A DNA stretch of 64,000 bases, from NCBI RefSeq assembly GCF_003315075.1, contig NZ_QNRJ01000004.1, positions 244,487 to 308,486 on the forward strand, read 5' to 3'. This document shows positions 49,130 through 58,047 of this stretch, piece after piece. Source of the stretch: Rossellomorea aquimaris (GTDB lineage Bacteria > Bacillota > Bacilli > Bacillales > Bacillaceae_B). Positions within the stretch are counted from its first letter, which is position 1. Every line of letters starts with the position of its first letter. Below the pieces are notes generated by a model. That model made no database searches. It saw only the letters and a program-made list of their open reading frames with translations, and was not told where the DNA came from. Both the position numbers and the translations under genes were made by a program.

Positions 49130-52000
49130 CTATTTCGATCGTTTTTCCTCAACCGGTATTAAAATCTCACCGTTCATCCCATTTTTCAACATCAGATGTA
49201 AAATCGTTTTAGACAACTTACTGGGGTGATATGGTTTAACTAAATAATCATTGGCTCCCAGCGTAAGTCCTTTTTCTTTTTCATCTAACGCAGAGGAAAT
49301 GATGATCGGTACTTGGGCAAGATGCTGGTCCGATTTCATTTTTTCAAGTACATCCCATCCCGACATGCTGCCCTCGAGCATAATATCGAGGACAACGGCA
49401 TCAGGCTTCGATTCCTGCATTTCCATCAAGGCCTCATTTCCTGACGGGGTGTGCTGCACCTTGAAACCACTGTCCGACAGCTCTGCTTTCAGTAAGGATG
49501 CAAGATTGATATCGTCTTCAATGACGATGATATTCATCCCATTCCCGCAGTGTTCATCCTCTTTAAAGGTTTGGATGGTCACAAGAGGCAAGCGGATGGT
49601 AAACACGCTTCCTTTCCCCTCCTCTGATGAGACAGTGACTTCCCCATCATGGGTCTCGATGATTTCTTTCACAATTGTAAGACCTAAGCCCGTGCCTCCA
49701 ATTCTTCTGCGGTCGGAGTTGTCGACACGATAAAATTTGGTGAATAAGTTTGGAATCGCCTCATTTGGTATGCCGAGCCCATCATCTCTTATATCTATGA
49801 GAATACTATCCTCTTCTTCCCGCAAATAGATCGTAACGGTACCCCCATCCGGAGAATACTTGATGGCATTGCTGATCAGATTGGTGAATGCCTGAGACAA
49901 TTTATCCCGATCGCCAAGGACGATCGTACAATCCGTCTCCCTTGCAATATGAAAAGAGTGATGAGGTGCATTGACCTTTTGGGTATCGATCACATGCTGC
50001 ATGATCGGGACGACATCCTCAAATCTCCTCTCGAAAGTTTGGCGTCCCGACTCCATGCGCTGGACATCAAGGAAATCGTTGATGAGGGATGTCAGCCGCT
50101 TGGCTTCTTGATAAATCGTCGTTAAGTATTTCTTTGTTCTTTCCGGTTTTAAATCCTTCGTCAGCATCAGTTCCGTAAAGCCAAGCACGCTCGACAGCGG
50201 GGTGCGAAGCTCATGACTGACCGTACTGACGAATTCTGATTTCATTTGATCGACTTCGAATTCTTTCGTGATATTCCGGTGGACGAATATGGTGCCGATC
50301 TGCTCCTGCCCACGATAAAGAGATTCGGAGTATACCTGGAAGACTTCTTTACTGTCCACCAGATGATAGGTAAGGAGATGCTTACCTGTCTTCCCTTCTT
50401 TCACGATGGTCTCATAATATTCATCCAGTTTTTCTTTGTTTTCGACCTGATCGATCAGTGCCTGCTTCCATGTTTGATAGCTTGCCTGTTGAAGTTCATC
50501 GATCTCCCCTTCGATCAAGGCCGTTAATTTCGTATTCATTAATAAGCTGTTGCCGTCTTTATCGATGAGTTGTATTCCTTCTTGAATATTATTCAGGATA
50601 CCCTGCGTTAATTGACGGTTGGCCTCTGTTTCTTCAAACAGGCTGATCTTTTGCAAAGAAATGGAGATTTGCTTTGCCAGGCTCGTGTACTCAGCCAACT
50701 CCTGCTTATTGAAATCATTTCCGAAACGGCTGAACACCATGATGGCTTCCACTTGTTGATCAGCGGAAAGGACAGGTAAAAATAAGTCATACGAGTAAAG
50801 GGTTTCTTCATGATACCCCTTCTCGGGAGGCAGCATTTCCCGCTTGAGGGAGAAAGGTTCCCTCGAATCGAATAATCGTTGATGGATCCCGTTATAAATG
50901 TACGTCAAGAACTGTGCAGCACCAGTTTGAGAGATCCCAAATGACGCATTGGACTTTTGCTCATCCATGAGAACAATCATGCCCCGTGTAGCCCCCATCA
51001 CCTGACTCATACTCTTCACAATGCTTTCCAGTACCTCTTGTTTGTTCAGGGAACTCGAAATCCCATGAATGAATTCGTTCCGGCGTTCGAGCTGCGCCTC
51101 CCTGTTCTTCGTCATATTCAACAGATGCTCAAGTTCGGACTGCTGGGATTCCAGCTCATCCTGCTGGGCCTGCAGTTCTTCATTTTGGGCCAGGAGATGC
51201 TCTTCCTTCTCCTGGATTTTATAAATCATCTTTTCGAATGCCCTGGACATCTTACCGATTTCATCTTTCCGTTTATTCTCAAACGTCCACTTTTGGTATG
51301 AATCGTTTTCTGCAATTTGTTCAGCGGCAGAGGCCACCTGGTTGAGAGGATGACCGATTTGTTTTGCAATCATTCTCATCAACCTCATCAGAACCAGCAG
51401 CATAAGAAAAATGAAAATCACAAAAGCCGTTTGACTTAATGACTCTTTCCGTTTCAACTCATCATACGCACTTCGCTTGCTTTGTTCGATGGAGTCCGCA
51501 TATCCGTTGAGCTGGGTTTGGAACGTTTCGATTGTAGCAGTGGCTCCGGCTGCCGAAGCCTCTTTCACAGCCTCCATATCCCCCTCTTCATAATCACTGA
51601 TGATCCGCGGCGCCATATCCTTGAAATAAAGATTGGAAAATTCCTCTACATCTTTAAAAAAGAGTCGATCTTCCGGTTCTGTTTCTAATCCTTTTAATTT
51701 CTTTAACGTGTCATCCATTTTTTTCTCTTGATTAAAGATACTTTTTTTGAACTCCTGCCTTCCAAATGCAAGGTATCCCCTCGCATCAAAGAAGGCCTTT
51801 TGAAAATCTCTGTCCAATTGTTCAGCCAGGTCTTCTTTTTGATTCAGCTGATTCCTCTTAACCTCGTACTCGTTCCTAATGGATTGATCGTACAAAGACA
51901 AGAAGGCTGCCCCGATGAAGAAAAGGACGATGAAGCCGCTCATCATTCCGATGAATTGATTCCGTAAGCTTGTTTGAAATAGTTCTTTAATTTTCTTCAT
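49130..52000 (-). CDS. hybrid sensor histidine kinase with C-terminal receiver
   Basis: 956 residues: membrane helix 15-38, an extracytoplasmic helical segment of about 150 residues with many charged heptads, second helix near 195-215, HAMP, coiled coil (EEHLLAQNEELQAQQDELESQQ region near 270), GAF-like region (about 320-460), PAS-like region (465-580), HisKA with VSHELRTPL (His about 596), HATPase (DDGLGIPN, GTGLGLTIV), and a receiver from about 822 with Asp in VVLDIML near 870. It overlaps the preceding receiver gene by 14 nt. Last gene of the exopolysaccharide-type operon; the signal sensed is unknown. Confidence 0.92.
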   Translation of the reverse strand: MKKIKELFQTSLRNQFIGMMSGFIVLFFIGAAFLSLYDQSIRNEYEVKRNQLNQKEDLAEQLDRDFQKAFFDARGYLAFGRQEFKKSIFNQEKKMDDTLKKLKGLETEPEDRLFFKDVEEFSNLYFKDMAPRIISDYEEGDMEAVKEASAAGATATIETFQTQLNGYADSIEQSKRSAYDELKRKESLSQTAFVIFIFLMLLVLMRLMRMIAKQIGHPLNQVASAAEQIAENDSYQKWTFENKRKDEIGKMSRAFEKMIYKIQEKEEHLLAQNEELQAQQDELESQQSELEHLLNMTKNREAQLERRNEFIHGISSSLNKQEVLESIVKSMSQVMGATRGMIVLMDEQKSNASFGISQTGAAQFLTYIYNGIHQRLFDSREPFSLKREMLPPEKGYHEETLYSYDLFLPVLSADQQVEAIMVFSRFGNDFNKQELAEYTSLAKQISISLQKISLFEETEANRQLTQGILNNIQEGIQLIDKDGNSLLMNTKLTALIEGEIDELQQASYQTWKQALIDQVENKEKLDEYYETIVKEGKTGKHLLTYHLVDSKEVFQVYSESLYRGQEQIGTIFVHRNITKEFEVDQMKSEFVSTVSHELRTPLSSVLGFTELMLTKDLKPERTKKYLTTIYQEAKRLTSLINDFLDVQRMESGRQTFERRFEDVVPIMQHVIDTQKVNAPHHSFHIARETDCTIVLGDRDKLSQAFTNLISNAIKYSPDGGTVTIYLREEEDSILIDIRDDGLGIPNEAIPNLFTKFYRVDNSDRRRIGGTGLGLTIVKEIIETHDGEVTVSSEEGKGSVFTIRLPLVTIQTFKEDEHCGNGMNIIVIEDDINLASLLKAELSDSGFKVQHTPSGNEALMEMQESKPDAVVLDIMLEGSMSGWDVLEKMKSDQHLAQVPIIISSALDEKEKGLTLGANDYLVKPYHPSKLSKTILHLMLKNGMNGEILIPVEEKRSK

Positions 52001-52358
52001 TCAATATGTCCTCTATGCGCTGAACGAGCTCTGCCGGACTGTACGGCTTGGCGATGAAATAATCGGCTCCGGATTTCAGCACAAGGTCTTTATCCGATTG
52101 CTGGCTCTTGGCAGAAACCATCATGATTTTCACTGTACTTTTTTCCGGTGAATTCCTCACCCTTTCAATTACTTCCAGACCAGTCAACAGAGGCATCATA
52201 TAATCGAGGAGAATGAGATCATAGTCATTCTCCATGATGTGATCGACCGCTTCCCGGCCATCGGCTGCTTCATCGAGCTCATGTCCCTCATCTTCGAGTG
52301 TATCCACCATCAACATCCGCAGGACTTCTTCATCTTCTGCAATGAGAATTTTCGCCAT
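51987..52358 (-). CDS. stand-alone response regulator (receiver only)
   Basis: 123 residues, a single REC domain: acidic pocket AEDEEVLRML, phospho-acceptor LILLDYMMPL near 54, Lys switch FIAKPYSPAEL. No output domain, so it works as a phosphoryl shuttle or by protein contact, probably between the hybrid kinase and the Hpt/REC/GGDEF protein of this operon. RBS GAAGGGG. Confidence 0.92.
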   Translation of the reverse strand: MAKILIAEDEEVLRMLMVDTLEDEGHELDEAADGREAVDHIMENDYDLILLDYMMPLLTGLEVIERVRNSPEKSTVKIMMVSAKSQQSDKDLVLKSGADYFIAKPYSPAELVQRIEDILNEEN

Positions 52359-52360
52359 GT

Positions 52361-55300
52361 TTATTCCCCTTCTTTCTCAAATGCTTTTTTCATTTCATAG
52401 TAGGATTGCTTCAATCTCTCATGGGAGGTCGGCTGGTCCCATGTATCCCAGGAGTACGGATGAAATTTTGCGGGGTTGATGAATCCGTCCCCGGTACGGG
52501 CAGGATATGAGAAGACCTTGCCTCCATCCCTTTCGTATAAACCGACCCTGATGGACTCCAGGGTCGTTGAGCTTTGCAATCCTTTACCTGACCATATATC
52601 CCCCATCGCTTCTTTAAGGCTTGGGTCCTTCACATTCAGCAACTGCCAAGGAATACGGATTTCATATCGCCCTTGAGAGGAGTCAACGCCGATATCCGTC
52701 AAAGAATCATACGCTTTATCCTGAGGATTCGATGTCCCGAACTGGAGGACGCCTGTTTCATAGGACTGAAACGGGATATTCTCCCCCCCTACATCCAATG
52801 ATTTGTTCAACGTCAATCGGATCGGGTGATACTTCCCGTTGTTTTTCACTTTCGCATATTTCTCTTCTTCAATCATATGAAGGACATGCCCATACTGATA
52901 GTGGTGGGTGTCGTAATAGCTGTCGACCCACATACGTGCCTCCTTCTCTCCCTTTATGTAAAGGGCAAAGTCCACTCCTTTTGTGGACACACCCTTCACA
53001 TTCGGAATCGTGGATTGGCCCTGATCTTGAATCGTGTCAAAGAGTAGATAGGTGTCTTTCCCTTCAGAAATCCGTTCCGAATCGACCCGTATATAGACAA
53101 ATCGCTCATCACTCGTCACATAGAGGCTGTGTCCATCCTTGTCAAAAGCAGGTTTGATCCCATTAAAGGTCCAATCGTCGGTCCTTCCGTCCACGTGGAT
53201 CGTGCTGGTTTTACTCGAGCCCGGATCAAAGCTCAACATTCCGAACTGCTGCTCATTGGTTTGGGCATTCTGCCAGAACGGGCGTCTGTCGGGGTTGTCA
53301 TAGTCCATCGTATTCCACGTCCGTTTGAACCACTCGTCCTGCCAGGCGAACACCATTCCACCGGCCATTTTTTCTTCCACGATATCCTCGAATAATCGCC
53401 GGTCGATTTCACCTTGTTCTCTTTCCGAATGATGACCCTGATCCATGCCGTAGACGTTTTCATGTGTCAGTCCCCGTGATCCCGGGACACCGAACTCCGC
53501 TACGACTAACGGCATGGAGTGTGCTTTCTTCATATCATTCAAATAGCCGGCATAGTTGTTCTTTTCTCCCCGTTGATCGATATAATCCACATACTCCGGC
53601 TCGTAATTCAGAAAATCGGGATAATACGGATAAATATGATAGGAAGCAAATAAACCTGTTTTCAATTTACCGGTACCCTTCATGACGTTCGGATTCACCG
53701 ACACCATGTCTTCTTTCTCCAGGGGTTCACTTGGATGATCCAACAGATCGGTCGTAACCCAGTTCGTGAAGCTCACGGGCCTTTGCCATTGATACGTATC
53801 CGTTTCATATGCGATTCCTTCATTCATCCTTTCAGTGAGCCAGATTTCAAAAGGCTGTGCCTTTTCCGTCTCAATGTATTCTCCCTTGAAATCCTGAAGT
53901 CCTCTATGCTTTTCATTGGTCGCAAGGACCACTTCGGGATCCCACTCCACCCCGAAAATCCAGCCAAGGACGTAAGGGGATATGTCATAGGTGTAAGATC
54001 CGGACGCATGACCTTTTCGTTCCGGTATTTCAGCATTCCCATGCACGAGATCGATGGTCTTCTTGATTTCTGACGAAAATTCGTCGGTGTTTTCCTTTGC
54101 AAAGGCATCCTCGGACCTTAAGAAGATCTCTTCATTGACCCACACGCCGTGGAATAAATACAGCGGTTTTTCGGCCATTTTATTGTACTCATAAAAAGCT
54201 TCATAAAATTCGGGAGGATGGATGGTGTAAATCCGGAGGGAGTTCGCATTCATCGCTCCGATCTGCTTGAACCACCTCAGATATTCCTCTTTGGAAATGG
54301 CAGTTTCGCCGGGAAAAGAACCCGGCCTTGCAATTCCCATATTCACCCCTTTTATGAGGAGGTCCTCCCATTTCCCGTCCTTCTTCACCTGAATGTAGTC
54401 TGTGCCGGTTTTCCCTGGGAGCTTCACATCATTTTCTTTGGTGATTTCAACGGTTTGGGTCTCCTTACGGTCACCACCCTTTTGGATATCCTTAAGGATC
54501 GCCGTCATCAAGGGGGTATACGCCTTCCAGTAAAATTGCGACGTGTCATCCGGACTGGATGAACCCGTCCATTTTCTCCAGGAAGTAAATCCGACGGTCT
54601 GGTACAGGTCGGGCACATCCGCCTGATCCGCATAATCACCGCTGAAATAGTACGTATTGTATCGGCGGTTCTGCCCGTGAACAACGGCTGGGAATGTAAC
54701 CGGCAGATTCAAGGCTTTCATGGTGTCCTTTCCGCTCTCTGACAGTGACAGCGTATAGTTGGCCATGACCTCATCAGGGTGGATCGCTTCCACGATATCA
54801 AACCAATATGAATAAGGCGTGCTGATTTCTTCGCCGATGAACTCTTCGCCCTCAGGAGTGGTGGAAAAAACGACACCTTTCTTCCCGATGTCATCCTTAT
54901 CCAACACCACCAACCGGTCACTTTCGTCCACAAGTACGTAACCAGGTCCCGTGAACTGATACGATTCACCATACTGCTTCTCGTAGTTATCCCTCACCCA
55001 TTGAGGCACTTCGCTATTCGTCAGTTCAGGGAAATACCTTCCGATCCACCCCGACCACTCCAGGTTGAACAGGGAATAGAATTTCTTCCTTGTTGCTTCT
55101 TCCGTTGGCTGTGCCATGGAATTGAACTCGGCGATCAATGTCTTCCCATCGTTCATTGCCATGTCTTTTAATGCATCCAAATCCTTGCCCGTCAAACCTC
55201 CGTAAAGCTTGGAGGACCGCTTGCCAGAGACATTTTCATTATGGAATTCCTCTTCATACACACCATATGTATCGGCTATGTAGACCGCATCATACCGGTC

Positions 55301-55594
55301 GGTGGATGAAGGGATATTCTTAATATCATAGGTTTGATCCTTTTTCGGAACAAATCCAATATAGTCTTTCTTTAAATCGTAACGCTGCCCATTCGTTTGC
55401 ACATATTTCTGCTGATTCAGAATCCACATCAGCCCTTTATGTTCACGGTACGTCGTATCAGGAACCGTTTTATCAATGATCAAAAGGTCCAGTTCCTTCT
55501 CATTCTTAACCTGCCAGAGCCAAAAAGGGGCAGACACCAGCAGGACGATGCCTGCGATGAACAAGACAAATGAATAAGATTTCAGCTTTGTCAT
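52361..55594 (-). CDS. membrane-anchored glycosidase-like protein
   Basis: 1077 residues with an N-terminal anchor (about 8-27). The middle part (about 430-800) looks like a TIM-barrel glycosidase: NANSLRIYTIHPPEFYEAFYEYN, VLGWIFGVEWDPE, and candidate nucleophile strand LVVAEFGVPGSRG. The C-terminal 270 residues are beta-rich, resembling carbohydrate-binding or DOMON-like domains. A plausible role is trimming or releasing an exported polysaccharide made by the GT2 encoded next to it (4-nt ATGA overlap). Family not identified firmly. Confidence 0.68.
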   Translation of the reverse strand: MTKLKSYSFVLFIAGIVLLVSAPFWLWQVKNEKELDLLIIDKTVPDTTYREHKGLMWILNQQKYVQTNGQRYDLKKDYIGFVPKKDQTYDIKNIPSSTDRYDAVYIADTYGVYEEEFHNENVSGKRSSKLYGGLTGKDLDALKDMAMNDGKTLIAEFNSMAQPTEEATRKKFYSLFNLEWSGWIGRYFPELTNSEVPQWVRDNYEKQYGESYQFTGPGYVLVDESDRLVVLDKDDIGKKGVVFSTTPEGEEFIGEEISTPYSYWFDIVEAIHPDEVMANYTLSLSESGKDTMKALNLPVTFPAVVHGQNRRYNTYYFSGDYADQADVPDLYQTVGFTSWRKWTGSSSPDDTSQFYWKAYTPLMTAILKDIQKGGDRKETQTVEITKENDVKLPGKTGTDYIQVKKDGKWEDLLIKGVNMGIARPGSFPGETAISKEEYLRWFKQIGAMNANSLRIYTIHPPEFYEAFYEYNKMAEKPLYLFHGVWVNEEIFLRSEDAFAKENTDEFSSEIKKTIDLVHGNAEIPERKGHASGSYTYDISPYVLGWIFGVEWDPEVVLATNEKHRGLQDFKGEYIETEKAQPFEIWLTERMNEGIAYETDTYQWQRPVSFTNWVTTDLLDHPSEPLEKEDMVSVNPNVMKGTGKLKTGLFASYHIYPYYPDFLNYEPEYVDYIDQRGEKNNYAGYLNDMKKAHSMPLVVAEFGVPGSRGLTHENVYGMDQGHHSEREQGEIDRRLFEDIVEEKMAGGMVFAWQDEWFKRTWNTMDYDNPDRRPFWQNAQTNEQQFGMLSFDPGSSKTSTIHVDGRTDDWTFNGIKPAFDKDGHSLYVTSDERFVYIRVDSERISEGKDTYLLFDTIQDQGQSTIPNVKGVSTKGVDFALYIKGEKEARMWVDSYYDTHHYQYGHVLHMIEEEKYAKVKNNGKYHPIRLTLNKSLDVGGENIPFQSYETGVLQFGTSNPQDKAYDSLTDIGVDSSQGRYEIRIPWQLLNVKDPSLKEAMGDIWSGKGLQSSTTLESIRVGLYERDGGKVFSYPARTGDGFINPAKFHPYSWDTWDQPTSHERLKQSYYEMKKAFEKEGE

Positions 55595-57003
55595 TTCGAA
55601 ACTCCTTTTCTCGCCATTTCTCCCCAGCCTCTTTTTTTGCGGATCACGTCAAGTATTCCTTCACAACGCCATAAAACGGTCAGGGGACGGTACCATAATG
55701 TCTCGGTTAACGAATAGACGAAAAGCCTTCCGATATCGGATGCTTTCGGATACTTTCGGACGGACCATTCTTCCAGGAGCACGGCAGCCATCGACAGGAT
55801 CGATCCATACAGAATCGAGAGGAAGAATAATAGAATCGCAAATTCCAGATAAACTCCGCCGAGAAATAGAGATAGAATCATAATCACATATCCCATCAAT
55901 TCAACTACCGGTCCAAAAAATTCTATGATCAAAAAATACGGCATGGAAACCATCCCGATCGAACCGTACTTGGGGTTGAACAGAAGGCGGCGATGAATCC
56001 AAAGGCTTTCAAACAAGCCTCGATGCCACCTGCTCCGCTGACGGCGCAAGTATTTCAGAGATTCCGGTGCTTCCGTCCAGCTCACGGGATCCGGTACATA
56101 CACGATTTTTTTATCTGCTTTCTGTTCCTTCACATACCGGTGGAGCCTGACGACGAGTTCCATATCTTCCCCCACTGTGTGGGAGTATCCTCCCGCGTCC
56201 ACGACCCAGCGTTTCGAGAATACCCCGAACGCACCTGATACGATCAGAAGAAGATTGTGCCGACTCAAGCCGATTCTTCCCATAAGAAATGCCCTTAAGT
56301 ACTCGATTACCTGCATCACGACAAGAGGGGATCTGGACAGACCCACCTTCACAATTTCCCCGCTTTCGATTTCGCATCCGTTGGCGATGCGAATACTTCC
56401 ACCGGATGCAATGACCTCACCATCGGACTCGACAATCGGTTTCATCACTTTCAGGAAGGCCGTCCGTTCCAGAACCGAATCTCCATCTATGGAACAGAAA
56501 TAAGGATAATTTGATACATTGATCCCGGCATTCAAAGCATCCGCCTTGCCTCCGTTCTCCTTATCGATCACCAGTATATTCTTGTACAGCCTGGATTGGT
56601 ACACACCCTTGACCGGCTGTGTATCCAACTGCTCCCGAATCACCCATTTGATCTTCACCAATTGAAAGGATTCCACGAGTTTTTCCATGGAATCATCCGT
56701 TGAACCATCGTTTATGATAATGATTTCGTATTCAGGGTATTCAATACTGAGCAATGACCTTACCGTGGCCATAATGCCGACTGATTCATTGTAAGCAGGG
56801 ACCAGGATGGAAACCGGCTTCGTTTGATGGAGATGTAAGAGCTCTTCGTAAGGCTCCCAATCATCCAGTCCATAGGTTTTCCTTAATTGAAAAAGGGAGA
56901 TCACGAGGAGAATCGTATAAAAAGAGATGACAAGAATCATATAAATGAGGACAAACCCTCCAACCGACATCAGGATACTTCCCCACTCTGCTGTTACATT
57001 CAT
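55591..57003 (-). CDS. processive family 2 glycosyltransferase (PgaC/IcaA-like)
   Basis: 470 residues: N-terminal membrane helix, GT2 domain and three or more C-terminal helices. Motifs: LVPAYNESVGI, IINDGSTDDS, CSIDGDSVL (DxD), TVGEDMEL (GED) and RRQRSRWHRGLFE (QxxRW), the set seen in beta-glycan synthases such as poly-GlcNAc synthase. Would polymerise and export an extracellular polysaccharide. ATG 57003 after GGGGGG; overlaps the HEAT gene by 4 nt. Confidence 0.88.
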   Translation of the reverse strand: MNVTAEWGSILMSVGGFVLIYMILVISFYTILLVISLFQLRKTYGLDDWEPYEELLHLHQTKPVSILVPAYNESVGIMATVRSLLSIEYPEYEIIIINDGSTDDSMEKLVESFQLVKIKWVIREQLDTQPVKGVYQSRLYKNILVIDKENGGKADALNAGINVSNYPYFCSIDGDSVLERTAFLKVMKPIVESDGEVIASGGSIRIANGCEIESGEIVKVGLSRSPLVVMQVIEYLRAFLMGRIGLSRHNLLLIVSGAFGVFSKRWVVDAGGYSHTVGEDMELVVRLHRYVKEQKADKKIVYVPDPVSWTEAPESLKYLRRQRSRWHRGLFESLWIHRRLLFNPKYGSIGMVSMPYFLIIEFFGPVVELMGYVIMILSLFLGGVYLEFAILLFFLSILYGSILSMAAVLLEEWSVRKYPKASDIGRLFVYSLTETLWYRPLTVLWRCEGILDVIRKKRGWGEMARKGVSK

Positions 57004-58043
57004 GAAACCGCCCCCCTTTCCAACCACTGCTCTGCCATATCCCTGGCGTATTCATCTTCTGCATGAGCAGCAATTTCCCTTAACACTTCTTTTCCGTTTT
57101 CCAGGCGCAAAAGTGATTGAGCCGCTTGAGAACGAACATAAAAGGACGGGTCACTCATAAGCTCCGTTAAGTAAGGAGTCAATTGCTGTGAACGGATGTA
57201 CTCACACGCCTTAATGGCCATCAGCCTCTCCTGCCATGAATCTGCACGCAGGTGAACTGAAAGTCGCTCAACATCAAGATATAATTCCATGCCTACCACT
57301 GCCTTCAAAGCCCGGATCTTTAGTTCCGTGGAGCCGTCTTCCAATAGTCTTTGAAGGAAAGGCACATGCTCCATTCTGTTCCTTGTCCCGATCGAATCGA
57401 TAAGGGCGAACCTCATCACCTCAGGCAGTTCTTCAAAGACATGAACCAATGGCCCGAACTGTTCTTTCCTTAACGCGTGAAGCAGGAGACTGTATTCAAA
57501 CTCCGTCAGCTCATGGTTCGGCTCTATTAATCGAGAAACCAGATCTTCCTCTTCAAACAGAGCAGCAATCTTCAAAAGTTGGATTTCTTCAGCCTTACTT
57601 ATATTTTTTGAAGCGTGAAGCTCCTTCAACCGTTCTACCATACTCTTCATCTTAAAATCCTGTATCCAATAGAGGGCATTCATCCTGATACTCCATCTGC
57701 TGTGCCTAAGCTGAGAAAGGATAAACGATTGGAAGTGTTCTTCTGCAAACCCTTGTAATCGTTCCTGAATGTCATCAGAGGCAAACATTTTTGAAAAGCC
57801 GGCCAGTAATTCCACCAGTGCCCTGATCTGCAAGGGGGAGCGACCATTCAAACTTTCACTTTTGACCCCTTCATGCAGAAATTGAAAGAGTGCTAACTGA
57901 TATTCTTCTTTATACTGCTCGATATGCGCCCGGTTCTTATTATCTATTATCTTCTTTATCAACAAGTACAGGCACAAACCCGTTAATACGACCAGCAAAC
58001 CGACTAACACAACAAAAAAATAAAAAAGCTCCTGCGAGAACAC
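57000..58043 (-). CDS. membrane-anchored HEAT-repeat protein
   Basis: 347 residues: one N-terminal helix (8-30), then alpha-helical repeats of about 30 residues with HEAT signatures, e.g. SRWSIRMNALYWIQDF, STELKIRALKAVVGM, DSWQERLMAIKACEYI, PSFYVRSQAAQSLL. Likely a scaffold that docks a partner to the synthase. GTG start with AGGATGAG; lies 4 nt after the GGDEF gene. Confidence 0.82.
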   Translation of the reverse strand: MFSQELFYFFVVLVGLLVVLTGLCLYLLIKKIIDNKNRAHIEQYKEEYQLALFQFLHEGVKSESLNGRSPLQIRALVELLAGFSKMFASDDIQERLQGFAEEHFQSFILSQLRHSRWSIRMNALYWIQDFKMKSMVERLKELHASKNISKAEEIQLLKIAALFEEEDLVSRLIEPNHELTEFEYSLLLHALRKEQFGPLVHVFEELPEVMRFALIDSIGTRNRMEHVPFLQRLLEDGSTELKIRALKAVVGMELYLDVERLSVHLRADSWQERLMAIKACEYIRSQQLTPYLTELMSDPSFYVRSQAAQSLLRLENGKEVLREIAAHAEDEYARDMAEQWLERGAVS

Positions 58044-58047
58044 TGAT

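Noticed and set aside
52476..54562. Multiple plus-strand ORFs up to 178 codons
   Set aside because: Antisense to the 1077-aa glycosidase-like gene, whose own frame has coherent domains and an RBS.
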